A DNA stretch of 21,759 bases, from IMG/VR virus record IMGVR_UViG_3300033273_000557, positions 1 through 21,759 of that record, one strand, 5' to 3'. The translations under genes and the position numbers were made by a program. The notes below the pieces were generated by a model that worked only from the letters and a program-made list of their open reading frames with translations, was not told where the DNA came from and made no database searches. Shown in pieces: positions 6,464 to 14,365 of the stretch; within the stretch, counting starts at the first letter, position 1, and each line of letters begins with the position of its first letter. The stretch is from a virus.

Positions 6464-8776
6464 TCAATAGGGGGATGGATAAAGTGAAGAGAAACCAGGA
6501 TCTCCCATGTTTGAGATGTGAGACTGCTGAAGATCAACGCTAGTGTCTTCTACGGTTTGATTATTTATGACTATGGGGTCAGGGCTAGTTCTCTGTTTAT
6601 TGAATTTGGACAACGCTTGTCCTTGAGATTCCATATTAACAATGGCAGCTTTCTGTCCAAATGTTCCTGGTCCATGAACAGATTCAAACAAAGATCTTCT
6701 TCTTTCTTCAGACAACTTTGGATTGTTGTACATTGCATTAGGTCCAGTTACCTGATCATAGGCACCTGCTGCTTGTGGATTTGTCAATTCGTTCCAAACA
6801 AGTTCAAGGAAGAGTTGAACTGGATTCATAAGAGCTTTGGCACTAACACCACCTCTTGGTACTGGTGGTCTAACTCCACCAGTTCTCATCTGTGTTCTTA
6901 ATCTATTTGCAGTGGCACTATTAGGTCTATAGTTTGGATCCATTAACTTAGTTGCAAGATCTCTACCCTTATTAAACATCTCTGGTGTAGTTTTTGCCTG
7001 TGGTTCTAAGAAGTTAATTCTGGGTGCATTTGCGGGAACAATACTTCTAACAACACCACCAGGGGTTTGTCTACCACCAAGAGATCCACTTGTTCCAGCA
7101 TATCTCTCAGCACCTCTCAATGTAGGAGCAGAATATGCACCTTGACCAAGAATTTGTGGTTTGCTAGATGGTACGTAATTCTGACCCTGCATCATAGCAT
7201 TGAATCCCTGAGAATTCATGCCAGTAAATCCTACTCTAGCTCTAGTTCCTCTCGCTAGTCCACGTGCTCCACCACCATAGTCATTTGAATACCTTTCTAT
7301 TCTAGTTCCACCACCAGATCCTTTGCGATATCCACCACCTTCACCAGTAAATAAACCAAGCGGATCCCACCATGCTCTCCTCCTTTTATCCGTTGTATAT
7401 CTCTGAGTTTTTTTCTTTCTCGCACCAGTTTCTTTTTCAACAGACTTTCCACGAATTAATGAATTAGTAATCGTATTAGAAACTCCAAACGCAGCAGCAA
7501 GAGGTGAAGATACTTGTTTCAATTGTTGTGCTACTCCACCAGCAAGACCTCCCATATTTGAGACTGCCTCTTGCATCACATTCATGGTAATAATACCAGC
7601 TGCCTTTACAGGAAACTCCATTGCTTTTTGCAATTCACCACCCATTTCCATTAGATCAGGGAGTTTGTTGTCAACAGCAGCAGATTTTTCAAAAATCTTT
7701 GGTCCCATTGATGGAAGTGGAGTGTCACTGGTAATGGGAGATTTTGTGCCCATTTCATACTTCGGAACCACTGGAGTTTTTGGTTTTGGTGCTACTTTTC
7801 CATCAATAGCACTGGATTCTCCTTGAGTATAATTATTGTCCAGTGGAACAATCATCTCATCGCCATGAAGTTTAGTGTAATAACCACTATCTGGTCCAGA
7901 TACAATACCACCCCTTTCAAATCCTTCCTGACCACCAATTAAAGGTAGCGATAGTTGCTCGTCTCGCTTTTCAGCAGCATCTTGAATATCTTCTAGAAGA
8001 TTCAACTGAATTGTATCTTCTTTCTTTTCATCTGGTTGAATAAGTCTTTCCGTTCCAGAAAGGTCTTTTTCTACTTCAGTTTCATCTTCTCTTCTCTGCA
8101 CTTCAGACTGATCTTCTTGTGTTTTTGCAAGAAGATTCTGTTGTCTAAGTGCATCAATGATAGAATCTAATTTTGTTTCAAGTAAATCAGAGTTTTGCTC
8201 TAGTTGCTTGATTGTTCCAAAGACACCTTCTTTAGCTTCAATAACTCCCTGCTCTGTGTCGTCTAGTCTCTCATTAATTGATGCAATATTAGCATTTAAT
8301 GCTTTAATTACAGCAGCAAGATAACCACCCAGTTTTTCATCCTTTACCTTAACTGGTTTTTCTCCAGTTGTAGAGGTGGTTCCTCTAGTTCCAGAAGAAG
8401 GTATATTTTTACCAGTAATATAGGAAGAATTATTGAATAATCTCTCTTGTGGATTTGCCAGTTGCTGATACTCAGGCAACTTTCTAACATTCGCAGGAGT
8501 TCCCATCAAAGGATCGGATGAGAACTGACCACGTGCTAAAAGATCTGGATATCTTGTTTGAGGTACAAATCTTCTACCAAGAGTGCTTTCAATCAAACTA
8601 TTTCTAGCGGATCTTGCAGTAAACTCCCCAGGTGTAAAATCAACATCAACTCCATACTTTGCTGCTTCTTTATCCGCTTTAGCACGCTCAGACTTAGCAT
8701 CACTAATGATGTCAAAAATCTTCCCGACCAGGAAGGACGAGAAGTCTCCACTAAATGTTGGTGAAAAATTTGCCAT
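6464..8776 (-). CDS. Tape-measure-like structural protein, paralogue of the upstream gene
   Basis: The 770-aa product shares the layout of its 1155-aa neighbour. It has an N-terminal SGDFSSF motif, a coiled coil (about 155-235) ending in QRREDETEVEKD, and a Gly-rich GGIVSGPDSG followed by KLHGDEMIVPL (about 289-312). The last is a motif seen in many phage tape-measure and tail proteins. A Gly/Arg/Ser-rich region (about 450-600) follows, with no recognisable enzyme domain. It was probably produced by duplication and then diverged. It starts at an ATG two codons after the neighbour's stop, with TAA and TAG in tandem. Its likely place is the tail lumen or baseplate hub; T4 gp29 is the nearest functional analogue, though I see no direct sequence match. 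Confidence 0.6.
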   Translation of the reverse strand: MANFSPTFSGDFSSFLVGKIFDIISDAKSERAKADKEAAKYGVDVDFTPGEFTARSARNSLIESTLGRRFVPQTRYPDLLARGQFSSDPLMGTPANVRKLPEYQQLANPQERLFNNSSYITGKNIPSSGTRGTTSTTGEKPVKVKDEKLGGYLAAVIKALNANIASINERLDDTEQGVIEAKEGVFGTIKQLEQNSDLLETKLDSIIDALRQQNLLAKTQEDQSEVQRREDETEVEKDLSGTERLIQPDEKKEDTIQLNLLEDIQDAAEKRDEQLSLPLIGGQEGFERGGIVSGPDSGYYTKLHGDEMIVPLDNNYTQGESSAIDGKVAPKPKTPVVPKYEMGTKSPITSDTPLPSMGPKIFEKSAAVDNKLPDLMEMGGELQKAMEFPVKAAGIITMNVMQEAVSNMGGLAGGVAQQLKQVSSPLAAAFGVSNTITNSLIRGKSVEKETGARKKKTQRYTTDKRRRAWWDPLGLFTGEGGGYRKGSGGGTRIERYSNDYGGGARGLARGTRARVGFTGMNSQGFNAMMQGQNYVPSSKPQILGQGAYSAPTLRGAERYAGTSGSLGGRQTPGGVVRSIVPANAPRINFLEPQAKTTPEMFNKGRDLATKLMDPNYRPNSATANRLRTQMRTGGVRPPVPRGGVSAKALMNPVQLFLELVWNELTNPQAAGAYDQVTGPNAMYNNPKLSEERRRSLFESVHGPGTFGQKAAIVNMESQGQALSKFNKQRTSPDPIVINNQTVEDTSVDLQQSHISNMGDPGFSSLYPSPY

Positions 8777-8779
8777 CTA

Positions 8780-11700
8780 TTATGCCCCAAGCACTGCCAT
8801 GCGATATTGATTCACGTAATCATTACTAGACTTTCTACTACTAGTTATAATAGGAGTGGTGGAAGTTGACGCAACTGTAGTATTAACAATGAAAACCTGC
8901 TGAACTACTTGCTCTTCCATGTCTTCCATAATCCGACTGTTAGACTGAAGATCATTAGGTCTATTGTCTAACATCGGAAGTAATTTTAAGAGTTCTTCAT
9001 TTCGTTCTCTCTGTTTTCCCCTATCCAATCCATCATTGATACCTTTTTTAATTGCATCAACAAATTTTTTAATTGTTAGGTCTGGAAAAAATGGTATTCC
9101 AGATCCAACCTTCCCTGGTCCTACTTTTCCTGGTCCCACCTTTGCTGGTCCAGCGAGATCGGATATGCCATATTCACCCTTCTTTCTCTGAATTCTACCG
9201 CCCAATTCAGACACAGTGATAACACCATCTTGGTTTGTATCTAACCATCTATTAGCTCTGTACGCTCCAGTGCCTCTTTCATACATTACTGTATTAGGAT
9301 CTCCACTAGCAAGGGATGGAGCAAAGACAACTGAATACAATTGACCAGCATCAGCACCACGTGGAAGTCCCCACCATTCAAGATATTTTTCAACATATTT
9401 CATCTGCTCAGCACGTGTCATTTGTAGTAGTGCTGCCTGTGTTGTACCAACCATCTTTGCACTATCTCTACTGAATTGAATCAGTCCAACATAATCGCCA
9501 TTACTCCTCTTAGGATCCAATGAAGATTCCGATGCCATCAAACCAAGAAGATCGCCCTCACTAATATTGAACTTTTTAGATATTCTCGTAAGTTCTTTCA
9601 AAAATTCCACATCATTACCAACTCTCTGTATTGCTGCACCATCTCTAGCCAAATTTAGTTTTCTATAACCACCGCCGCCACCATTTCCAGATGATATATT
9701 ACCCCCAGCAAGTCCATCAGCAAACCATCTAAGAACATCGTTACCAGCATTAAAACCAATGCCATTAACATGCAATGAAATGTGCGGATAAATTCCATTA
9801 TCTGCAGATACAGATCTTCCAGACGCACCTTGATATCCAATCAATGTTCCTTTTGGAATTACTGCTCCTTCACTACTACCTTTTAATGGCAAATCTCTAA
9901 AGTGTCCCATGAGGACTTCATACTCCTTACCATCTTTCTCAAAATAGTAAGCACCATAATATCCAAATCCACTACCTGCGGGACCTTTTGCATCTGCATC
10001 TCCCTGCAATCCAACAGCAGGATTTCCATCGGTTCCTTTTGACCTATAAATCAAATCAACTGGTGCATAAATTGGAGTGCCAATTCCACCAGGAAGATTC
10101 ATGTTTAGACCAGTTTGTTCTCCGTCTTTATCTCCTGCAGGTCCAATATATGTTCCAGATGCATAACTTCCACTTCTACCAGAATTGCTAGATGATACTG
10201 GTCTAGATTTTCCAACTATGATTCTTTTTGCTTCTGCTTCCGTAATTTCATCACCAATAGCACCATTTGCCGTAGTTTTATAAAACCTTCCACCCATTTG
10301 TACAGCAGAATTTGGTTCATTGTAATCTAAATCATACTCAGGAACTACTGTGTTTGAAGGTGGTGGATTATTTTTATTATCAGTATCATCATCTTCCTTC
10401 TTTTCTGTTTTAGGATCATCAGGTACTGTGGAAAAAATTTCTCTCTTTAAGTTACTTTCAAGTGAAGAAAGAACCGCTAATTGTCCTGTTTTGCCAATTT
10501 TGCTTGCTATTGGCATTCTAACAATATCATATGACAATCCCGAGCTTTTTAACTCAGACTTAACTGCTTGACCTTGACCAACACTGTCAGCAAGAGACAC
10601 TGCAGAAGATACTAATGTTGATCCAACCTTATCAATAGACTCCTGATATGAGTCCATCATATTATCCCTATCTTTACTGCCAATAACTGCTTCAGTTCCG
10701 TGAAGAACTGCTGGTCCTGGTCTAGTCAGTGTAGTTCCTTTTTCATACTGTGGTACTTCTGGAAGTCCGAGTGGATTGAAACCCATATCTCTGGCAATAT
10801 CAACCGCAGTAAATGCCCATCCAGCAATTGGGATTGCAGATGCCAAACTCAAAACGGCACCAGTTGTATCTCCTTCCTGCCATCTAAAAAATGCTTCGCC
10901 AAGAGCAATTGCAGTTCCTACTCCAGGAACAAGTTTTAATGATTTTTTTGCACCTTTCTTAACTGCTTGTTCTGCAACTTCTTGTCCAATTTTATCACCA
11001 CCTTTTTTCAAGGCAGTATCTACTGCGGCATTTGTTCCGCGTTTTGTAACTCTGTTTCTAGATGTTCCAAAAATAGCATCTTCAAGACTGTCTGTTCTAA
11101 TGCCCCGCATGGCATCAACCGTGCTTCTTTGCATGAAATCTGCTTGGGCACGAGCAAATTGAGATCCCTTTCTGGGTTGTCTCATGTCTTTTGAGTCCCC
11201 GAGAATTTGTCTTAAAAATTTTCGGTTTGTGAGTTCTTTAACACCAGAACCAACATCTTCAAGATCTCTTCTTATAAAGTCAAGATATAATAATGGATTT
11301 GTTCCAAATATTCCGAACTTACTGCCTCTACCTGTTACCAAGCTACGAAATCTACGTCTTCTAGGTTCACTACCATATAAAGCTCCAGACATAATTTGTC
11401 TAGAAATTGCACCCATAGCTCTAGATCCCTGTTTCCTAAAACCAGGACTTCCCAAAAAACTCAGCAAATCTTTTGCTGTTTGGGTAAGTTTTTTGCCTTT
11501 AACTCCAGTACCCTTGATAAGATCTCCAATTGTGCCAAAAAGACTGCTAAGTTTTAAATCACCACCCGTTTTTCCGAAAGTAGATTTTAATTTTTTAGTA
11601 GTAGATCGGTCTTTTTCAAGTTCTAACTCATCTTCTCTTCTCTTTACCTGTGCCTGATCAGCAATTTTTTGCTGATAATCTTTCTGTGCAGAGAATATAT

Positions 11701-12247
11701 CTAATATTTGATCAAATCTAGACCCCAGCAACTCATTTTGATCATAAATGAGTTTTTGAGTATCAACAAGACTGTCTTTTACAGATTTTACATCACCAGA
11801 AAGTCCAGCAACTCTAACATTGGCAAGAATTAACTTAGAATCTAGTCCAGCACCAAGAAGTTTAGAAAGACCCCTCCTAGCATCAACATCCTTTACAGGA
11901 ATTGAATCATCATCCTTTAGTAATTCTCTTTCAGCATCATCCAGATCAGATTTTGGAGTTTTTTTTAAATCTCCAAATTGTGCTTGATATCTCCTTTCCC
12001 TAGATGATTTTCTGTCTGTTTCATCTGCAGACTTTCTGGGGTCAAAGTTACCTAAAGTCCTATTGTACAAATCACCACCAAACTCGCTTTGGAGTGCTTT
12101 TGCAAATAAAGACCCTGGTCTTGCTTTCTCTAAATTTTCGGTTTCTCTCCTTTCTTTCTCACCTTTTGCCATTCCAGCAGCATTCAATAGTTTTCCAGCA
12201 ATAAAACTGGAAAAATCGCCGCTGTATGTTTTAGTGATGTTTGCCAC
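8780..12247 (-). CDS. Probable tape measure protein with degenerate M23 and SLT domains
   Basis: The 1155-aa product starts with GTG in TAGTG, overlapping the stop of the frameshift ORF, just where a tape measure gene follows its chaperones. In order: SGDFSSF motif; coiled coil ending VKRREDELELEKD (200-213); hydrophobic helices (about 438-490); a VLHGTEAVIGSKD tape-measure motif (514-526). Next come an M23 peptidase-like fold (about 700-845) and a lytic transglycosylase-like domain (about 880-1000, likely catalytic E907 in ASESSLDP). An EF-hand loop DTNQDGVITVSE (1003-1014) and three GPxKV repeats follow. The M23 zinc ligands look altered: TGLNMN replaces the usual HTGID. The protein should set tail length and open the cell wall during DNA injection. 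A hub-lysin role instead of tape measure is possible. Confidence 0.7.
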   Translation of the reverse strand: MANITKTYSGDFSSFIAGKLLNAAGMAKGEKERRETENLEKARPGSLFAKALQSEFGGDLYNRTLGNFDPRKSADETDRKSSRERRYQAQFGDLKKTPKSDLDDAERELLKDDDSIPVKDVDARRGLSKLLGAGLDSKLILANVRVAGLSGDVKSVKDSLVDTQKLIYDQNELLGSRFDQILDIFSAQKDYQQKIADQAQVKRREDELELEKDRSTTKKLKSTFGKTGGDLKLSSLFGTIGDLIKGTGVKGKKLTQTAKDLLSFLGSPGFRKQGSRAMGAISRQIMSGALYGSEPRRRRFRSLVTGRGSKFGIFGTNPLLYLDFIRRDLEDVGSGVKELTNRKFLRQILGDSKDMRQPRKGSQFARAQADFMQRSTVDAMRGIRTDSLEDAIFGTSRNRVTKRGTNAAVDTALKKGGDKIGQEVAEQAVKKGAKKSLKLVPGVGTAIALGEAFFRWQEGDTTGAVLSLASAIPIAGWAFTAVDIARDMGFNPLGLPEVPQYEKGTTLTRPGPAVLHGTEAVIGSKDRDNMMDSYQESIDKVGSTLVSSAVSLADSVGQGQAVKSELKSSGLSYDIVRMPIASKIGKTGQLAVLSSLESNLKREIFSTVPDDPKTEKKEDDDTDNKNNPPPSNTVVPEYDLDYNEPNSAVQMGGRFYKTTANGAIGDEITEAEAKRIIVGKSRPVSSSNSGRSGSYASGTYIGPAGDKDGEQTGLNMNLPGGIGTPIYAPVDLIYRSKGTDGNPAVGLQGDADAKGPAGSGFGYYGAYYFEKDGKEYEVLMGHFRDLPLKGSSEGAVIPKGTLIGYQGASGRSVSADNGIYPHISLHVNGIGFNAGNDVLRWFADGLAGGNISSGNGGGGGYRKLNLARDGAAIQRVGNDVEFLKELTRISKKFNISEGDLLGLMASESSLDPKRSNGDYVGLIQFSRDSAKMVGTTQAALLQMTRAEQMKYVEKYLEWWGLPRGADAGQLYSVVFAPSLASGDPNTVMYERGTGAYRANRWLDTNQDGVITVSELGGRIQRKKGEYGISDLAGPAKVGPGKVGPGKVGSGIPFFPDLTIKKFVDAIKKGINDGLDRGKQRERNEELLKLLPMLDNRPNDLQSNSRIMEDMEEQVVQQVFIVNTTVASTSTTPIITSSRKSSNDYVNQYRMAVLGA
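9107..9151 (-). repeat. Three tandem 15-base units encoding GP(G/A)KV
   Basis: Three consecutive 15-base units, each ending CTGGTCC on the plus strand, encode AGPAKVGPGKVGPGKV in the 1155-aa protein just after its EF-hand. The bases differ slightly between units while the peptide is almost constant. It probably forms a flexible linker and may vary in copy number. Confidence 0.75.
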
Positions 12248-12435
12248 TATCTATTCTTAGCTTGTTCTTGTTTTTGTTTGACTTCTTCAAGGTATTGCAT
12301 TAGGAAAGTGACATATACTTCTCTTTCCCAAGGCATCCAATTTTCAATCTCAGTCAAGCTATATTTATGGTACTGCATCAAAGCAAAGTTCATTTTGTAG
12401 TACCCTTCCAGGTTATTCTGAAAGAGTGCTATGCG
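12247..12435 (-). CDS. Tail assembly chaperone partner, read by -1 frameshift from gp26
   Basis: The minus-strand frame from 12435 to the TAG at 12249-12247 is open and encodes 62 residues, beginning RIALFQNNLEG and containing SLTEIENWMPWEREVYVTF. An acidic 'I-E--PW-ERE-Y' pattern is characteristic of the second, frameshifted part of tail assembly chaperones (the lambda gpT type). The frame joins gp26 in the -1 phase at a T-TTT-TTC heptamer (12441-12435), giving a 298-aa fusion. Alternatively an ATG at 12393, with GGAAGGG nine bases upstream, gives a separate 48-aa protein, comparable in position to T4 gp51. Its stop overlaps the GTG of the tape-measure-like gene. Coding is well supported; the expression route is inference. 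Confidence 0.75.
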   Translation of the reverse strand, partial: RIALFQNNLEGYYKMNFALMQYHKYSLTEIENWMPWEREVYVTFLMQYLEEVKQKQEQAKNR

Positions 12436-13142
12436 AAAAAACTCTGGAGACCCTCAATAGTGTAATCAGACGAAACTCCAGTCTTCGGATTTACAACAGA
12501 AAACTTATGACTGAGTTTTGGCGAAGTTACATAGAATTGCTGAATCTTCTCAAATTGCTTCGTAGTCAAACTATCAACAAATTCACGAAACTCTTTCTTT
12601 GATGTCGTAGAAGAGTCATATACATCTTCACCTTGGAAAATCTGATCAATACTATCAGCAATAAAAGTGTATACTTGCTCAGTTTCCATATCTTTCTGTA
12701 AAAACTCGCGATCAACGAATTGTTGCATACTAGGGTAATTCATGATAATACCAAACTCATCATCAAACATGATTTTCTTGTCATGCCCTTCTGGTTTAAA
12801 AACCTCAACTTCGTTAATATTGATATTTGCCTCAACTTGAGTTTCATTGTCATCAAGACAAGTAACAGTCAAAGTAATCATTTCACCAATAGACGCTGCT
12901 CTAATCTTGAGGAACAAATACTCAAGATCAAAACTAGGAAGATTATCAACCTTAATTCTTGAAATTACGCAATTTTTGATAAGATCCTTAACTGCGTTTG
13001 TAATCTGTTTTTCATCTTGCGATTCCATTGCCAGTAAAAGGACTTTTTCCTCTTTTACCAAAAATGGACGATATTTAATAGTTTTTCCACTAGAAGGTAA
13101 TTCCAATTCATAAGTTGGATACCCAGGTGTTGGCAAAGCCAT
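12429..13142 (-). CDS. gp26: Baseplate hub / tail assembly chaperone protein gp26
   Basis: The 237-aa product has the make-up of the T4 gp26 family (208 aa in T4): an N-terminal beta region (YELELPSSGKTIKYRPFLVKEEK), a helical VKDLIKNCV segment, and FLKIRAASIGEMITLTV. The C-terminus is helical, with FVDREFLQKD and FVDSLTTKQFEKIQQFY. In tail phages this position, directly before the tape measure, is held by the chaperone that coats the tape measure during assembly, and gp26 is thought to play that role in T4. GAGGT lies upstream of the ATG at 13142, and a late-type AATAAATA box is at 13163-13170. The gene ends in a slippery run that can shift ribosomes into the following frame. Confidence 0.8.
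   Translation of the reverse strand: MALPTPGYPTYELELPSSGKTIKYRPFLVKEEKVLLLAMESQDEKQITNAVKDLIKNCVISRIKVDNLPSFDLEYLFLKIRAASIGEMITLTVTCLDDNETQVEANININEVEVFKPEGHDKKIMFDDEFGIIMNYPSMQQFVDREFLQKDMETEQVYTFIADSIDQIFQGEDVYDSSTTSKKEFREFVDSLTTKQFEKIQQFYVTSPKLSHKFSVVNPKTGVSSDYTIEGLQSFFA
12435..12441 (-). promoter_or_regulatory. Candidate -1 ribosomal frameshift site, T TTT TTC
   Basis: Read on the minus strand the last gp26 codons are AGT TTT TTC GCA TAG. The heptamer T TTT TTC fits the X-XXY-YYZ rule for simultaneous -1 slippage, and the -1 frame then continues for 62 codons. GAGGG (12455-12451) lies nine bases upstream, like the stimulatory Shine-Dalgarno of dnaX. A 7-bp stem with one bulge (12424-12418 with 12411-12404) lies ten bases downstream. 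Confidence 0.65.
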
Positions 13143-13162
13143 AATATGTACCTCAGGTCGTG

Positions 13163-13170
13163 TATTTATT
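13163..13170 (-). promoter_or_regulatory. T4-type late promoter box before gp26
   Basis: AATAAATA on the minus strand (seven of eight matches to TATAAATA) lies 21 bases before the gp26 start, with GAGGT between. The same eight bases occur before the tube gene at 13918-13925. The location between a terminator-like stem (13199-13215) and the gp26 start makes it the likely start of the tail operon. Confidence 0.6.
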
Positions 13171-13241
13171 TAGTGCGACTTTTTGACCCAAAAATTGGCG
13201 GGAAAATTTTTCCCGATTTTATGGAATTGAAAAGTCAATTT
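13169..13241. repeat. 73-base intergenic repeat, copy A
   Basis: It aligns without gaps to 16871-16943 with 58 of 73 bases identical. Shared blocks are TTTAGTGCGAC at the left end and GGAATT/AGTCAAT at the right, around a central palindrome. It fills most of the gap between gp26 and the tube gene and overlaps the last codons of the latter. Confidence 0.75.
13199..13215 (-). terminator. Stem-loop terminator between the tube gene and gp26
   Basis: CGGGAAAA pairs with TTTTCCCG around a single central base, so in RNA about six or seven pairs are likely. On the minus strand it is followed by CCAATTTTT. It would end the tube gene transcript before the gp26 late promoter. The matching stem in copy B differs by a compensating pair change (G-C to A-T), which supports a structural role. 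Confidence 0.55.
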
Positions 13242-13894
13242 GCATATGCGACAGTATGTCTAGTATAGTAGAAGTTTACCGTACATCTAGTGATTTGTGA
13301 TGATCCATAAGATAGAGGGACCGCATCAATAGAATATGGATAGCAATTCTCCAAAATGAATGTCATTGGTGCTTCAGTCTGCACAGTTTTACGTTCTTTG
13401 TCAGTCTTAGGCATTTCCGTCTTGACAATCCGTGCCTTACATGTATAAGAATCCATGTATTCCAGACGATTTACTCTAGTTATATCCCCTGGGTCTACAG
13501 CAAGAGCGGTGTTTAGGTCTGCTCCACTATATGTTACTTTCTTTTCACCAAAAATATAATCATACCAAGCAGTAAAGAACTTCAATGCAGTCAAATCGCG
13601 ATCCAACATAAAACCTAGACTCAAATCAGTATAGATTCTTGTATGTGGATATGAAATAGGACCCTCACCGAGATATCTTCCTGTTATTTGTGCTGTGGCA
13701 GACTGTACGTTTGGAAGTTGTGCTTCATCACACAACATTGTTACAATATCTTCATTATCATCCGTATAAAAATCTTCTACAAATGTTAGATTTTTACCCG
13801 TAAAATCAAACTTTACATCAAAAGCGGTAGTCATGGACATTCCGCCCTTGACGCCCATCTTTGCCATAAACTCGTTGATCTTTGTTACTGCCAC
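13235..13894 (-). CDS. Tail-tube-fold protein, probably baseplate tube initiator gp54
   Basis: The 219-aa product shows the T4 tube-protein layout: an early beta hairpin, SYPHTRIYTDLSLGFMLDRD followed by LKFFTAWYDYIFG, and a late ENCYPYSIDAVPLSYGSS that ends in beta strands. It is longer than the tail tube gp19 (163 aa in T4) and shorter than gp54 (320 aa). It stands next to gp48 and gp26, where a baseplate tube initiator is expected. The start is a GTG at 13894 with no clear ribosome site; the ATG at 13867 (MAKMGVKG) is an alternative. A late box AATAAATA lies at 13918-13925. The tube fold is well supported; gp54 versus a gp19 paralogue is not settled. Confidence 0.6.
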   Translation of the reverse strand: MAVTKINEFMAKMGVKGGMSMTTAFDVKFDFTGKNLTFVEDFYTDDNEDIVTMLCDEAQLPNVQSATAQITGRYLGEGPISYPHTRIYTDLSLGFMLDRDLTALKFFTAWYDYIFGEKKVTYSGADLNTALAVDPGDITRVNRLEYMDSYTCKARIVKTEMPKTDKERKTVQTEAPMTFILENCYPYSIDAVPLSYGSSQITRCTVNFYYTRHTVAYAN

Positions 13895-13926
13895 TACTAA
13901 ATATACTTGTGGGAACTTATTTATTT
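13895..13926. promoter_or_regulatory. Divergent late promoter pair
   Basis: The 32 bases between the minus-strand tube gene and plus-strand gp4 hold AATAAATA on the minus strand (13925-13918) and CTAAATA on the plus strand (13897-13903). Both resemble the T4 late box TATAAATA. Each would start transcription close to its gene's start codon, and the two overlap face to face. Confidence 0.55.
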
Positions 13927-14361
13927 ATGGCGTACTCTGGACTGTATAAGCCTATCAATCCAAAAAAGTACCGTGGCAACCCATCTCGCATCATTTATAG
14001 ATCACTCTGGGAACGAAAGTTCATGGTGTTCTGTGATAATAATCCCTCTATATTAGAGTGGGGTAGTGAGGAAGTTATTATACCATATCGCTGTCCAACA
14101 GACGGGAGAGTGCATCGTTACTTTCCTGATTTCTACATTAAAGTTCGCGAAAAGACAGGTCAGATTACGAAGTATATTATTGAAGTGAAACCCAAGAAAC
14201 AAACACAACCACCGAATGATAAAAACAGAAAGACCGCTGCCTACAAGAGAGCTGCCCTAACTTTCATGAAGAATCGTGCTAAGTGGGACGCTGCTCAAAA
14301 CTTTTGTGAGGATAGGCAGATGAATTTTTTAATTCTCACCGAAGAGCACTTAGGAGTATAG
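13927..14361 (+). CDS. gp4: Head completion protein gp4 (PD-(E)xK nuclease-like fold)
   Basis: The 144-aa product matches the T4 gp4 (also called gp50/65) head completion family in length and pattern. It contains LYKPINPKKYRG, then SLWERKFMVFCD (E29), RYFPDFYI (P67, D68) and YIIEVKPKK (E86, K88). That arrangement is the PD-(E)xK nuclease fold, as in TnsA-like proteins. It acts after DNA packaging, when filled heads are made ready for tails. The frame opens at 13882, but the ATG at 13927 is preferred because the family starts at MAYSGLYKP and the upstream codons cover the divergent promoter. AGGAG near its end serves the next gene. Confidence 0.85.
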   Translation: MAYSGLYKPINPKKYRGNPSRIIYRSLWERKFMVFCDNNPSILEWGSEEVIIPYRCPTDGRVHRYFPDFYIKVREKTGQITKYIIEVKPKKQTQPPNDKNRKTAAYKRAALTFMKNRAKWDAAQNFCEDRQMNFLILTEEHLGV

Positions 14362-14365
14362 ACCC

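Noticed and set aside
11184-11657. 157-aa plus-strand open frame (and a 128-aa one at 10776-11162)
   Set aside because: Both are antisense to the 1155-aa tape-measure-like gene and have the odd composition of shadow frames.
12361-12375. CATAAATATAG late-promoter-like match on the minus strand
   Set aside because: It lies inside the frameshift ORF; such AT-rich matches are frequent in coding sequence here and nothing else supports a start site.
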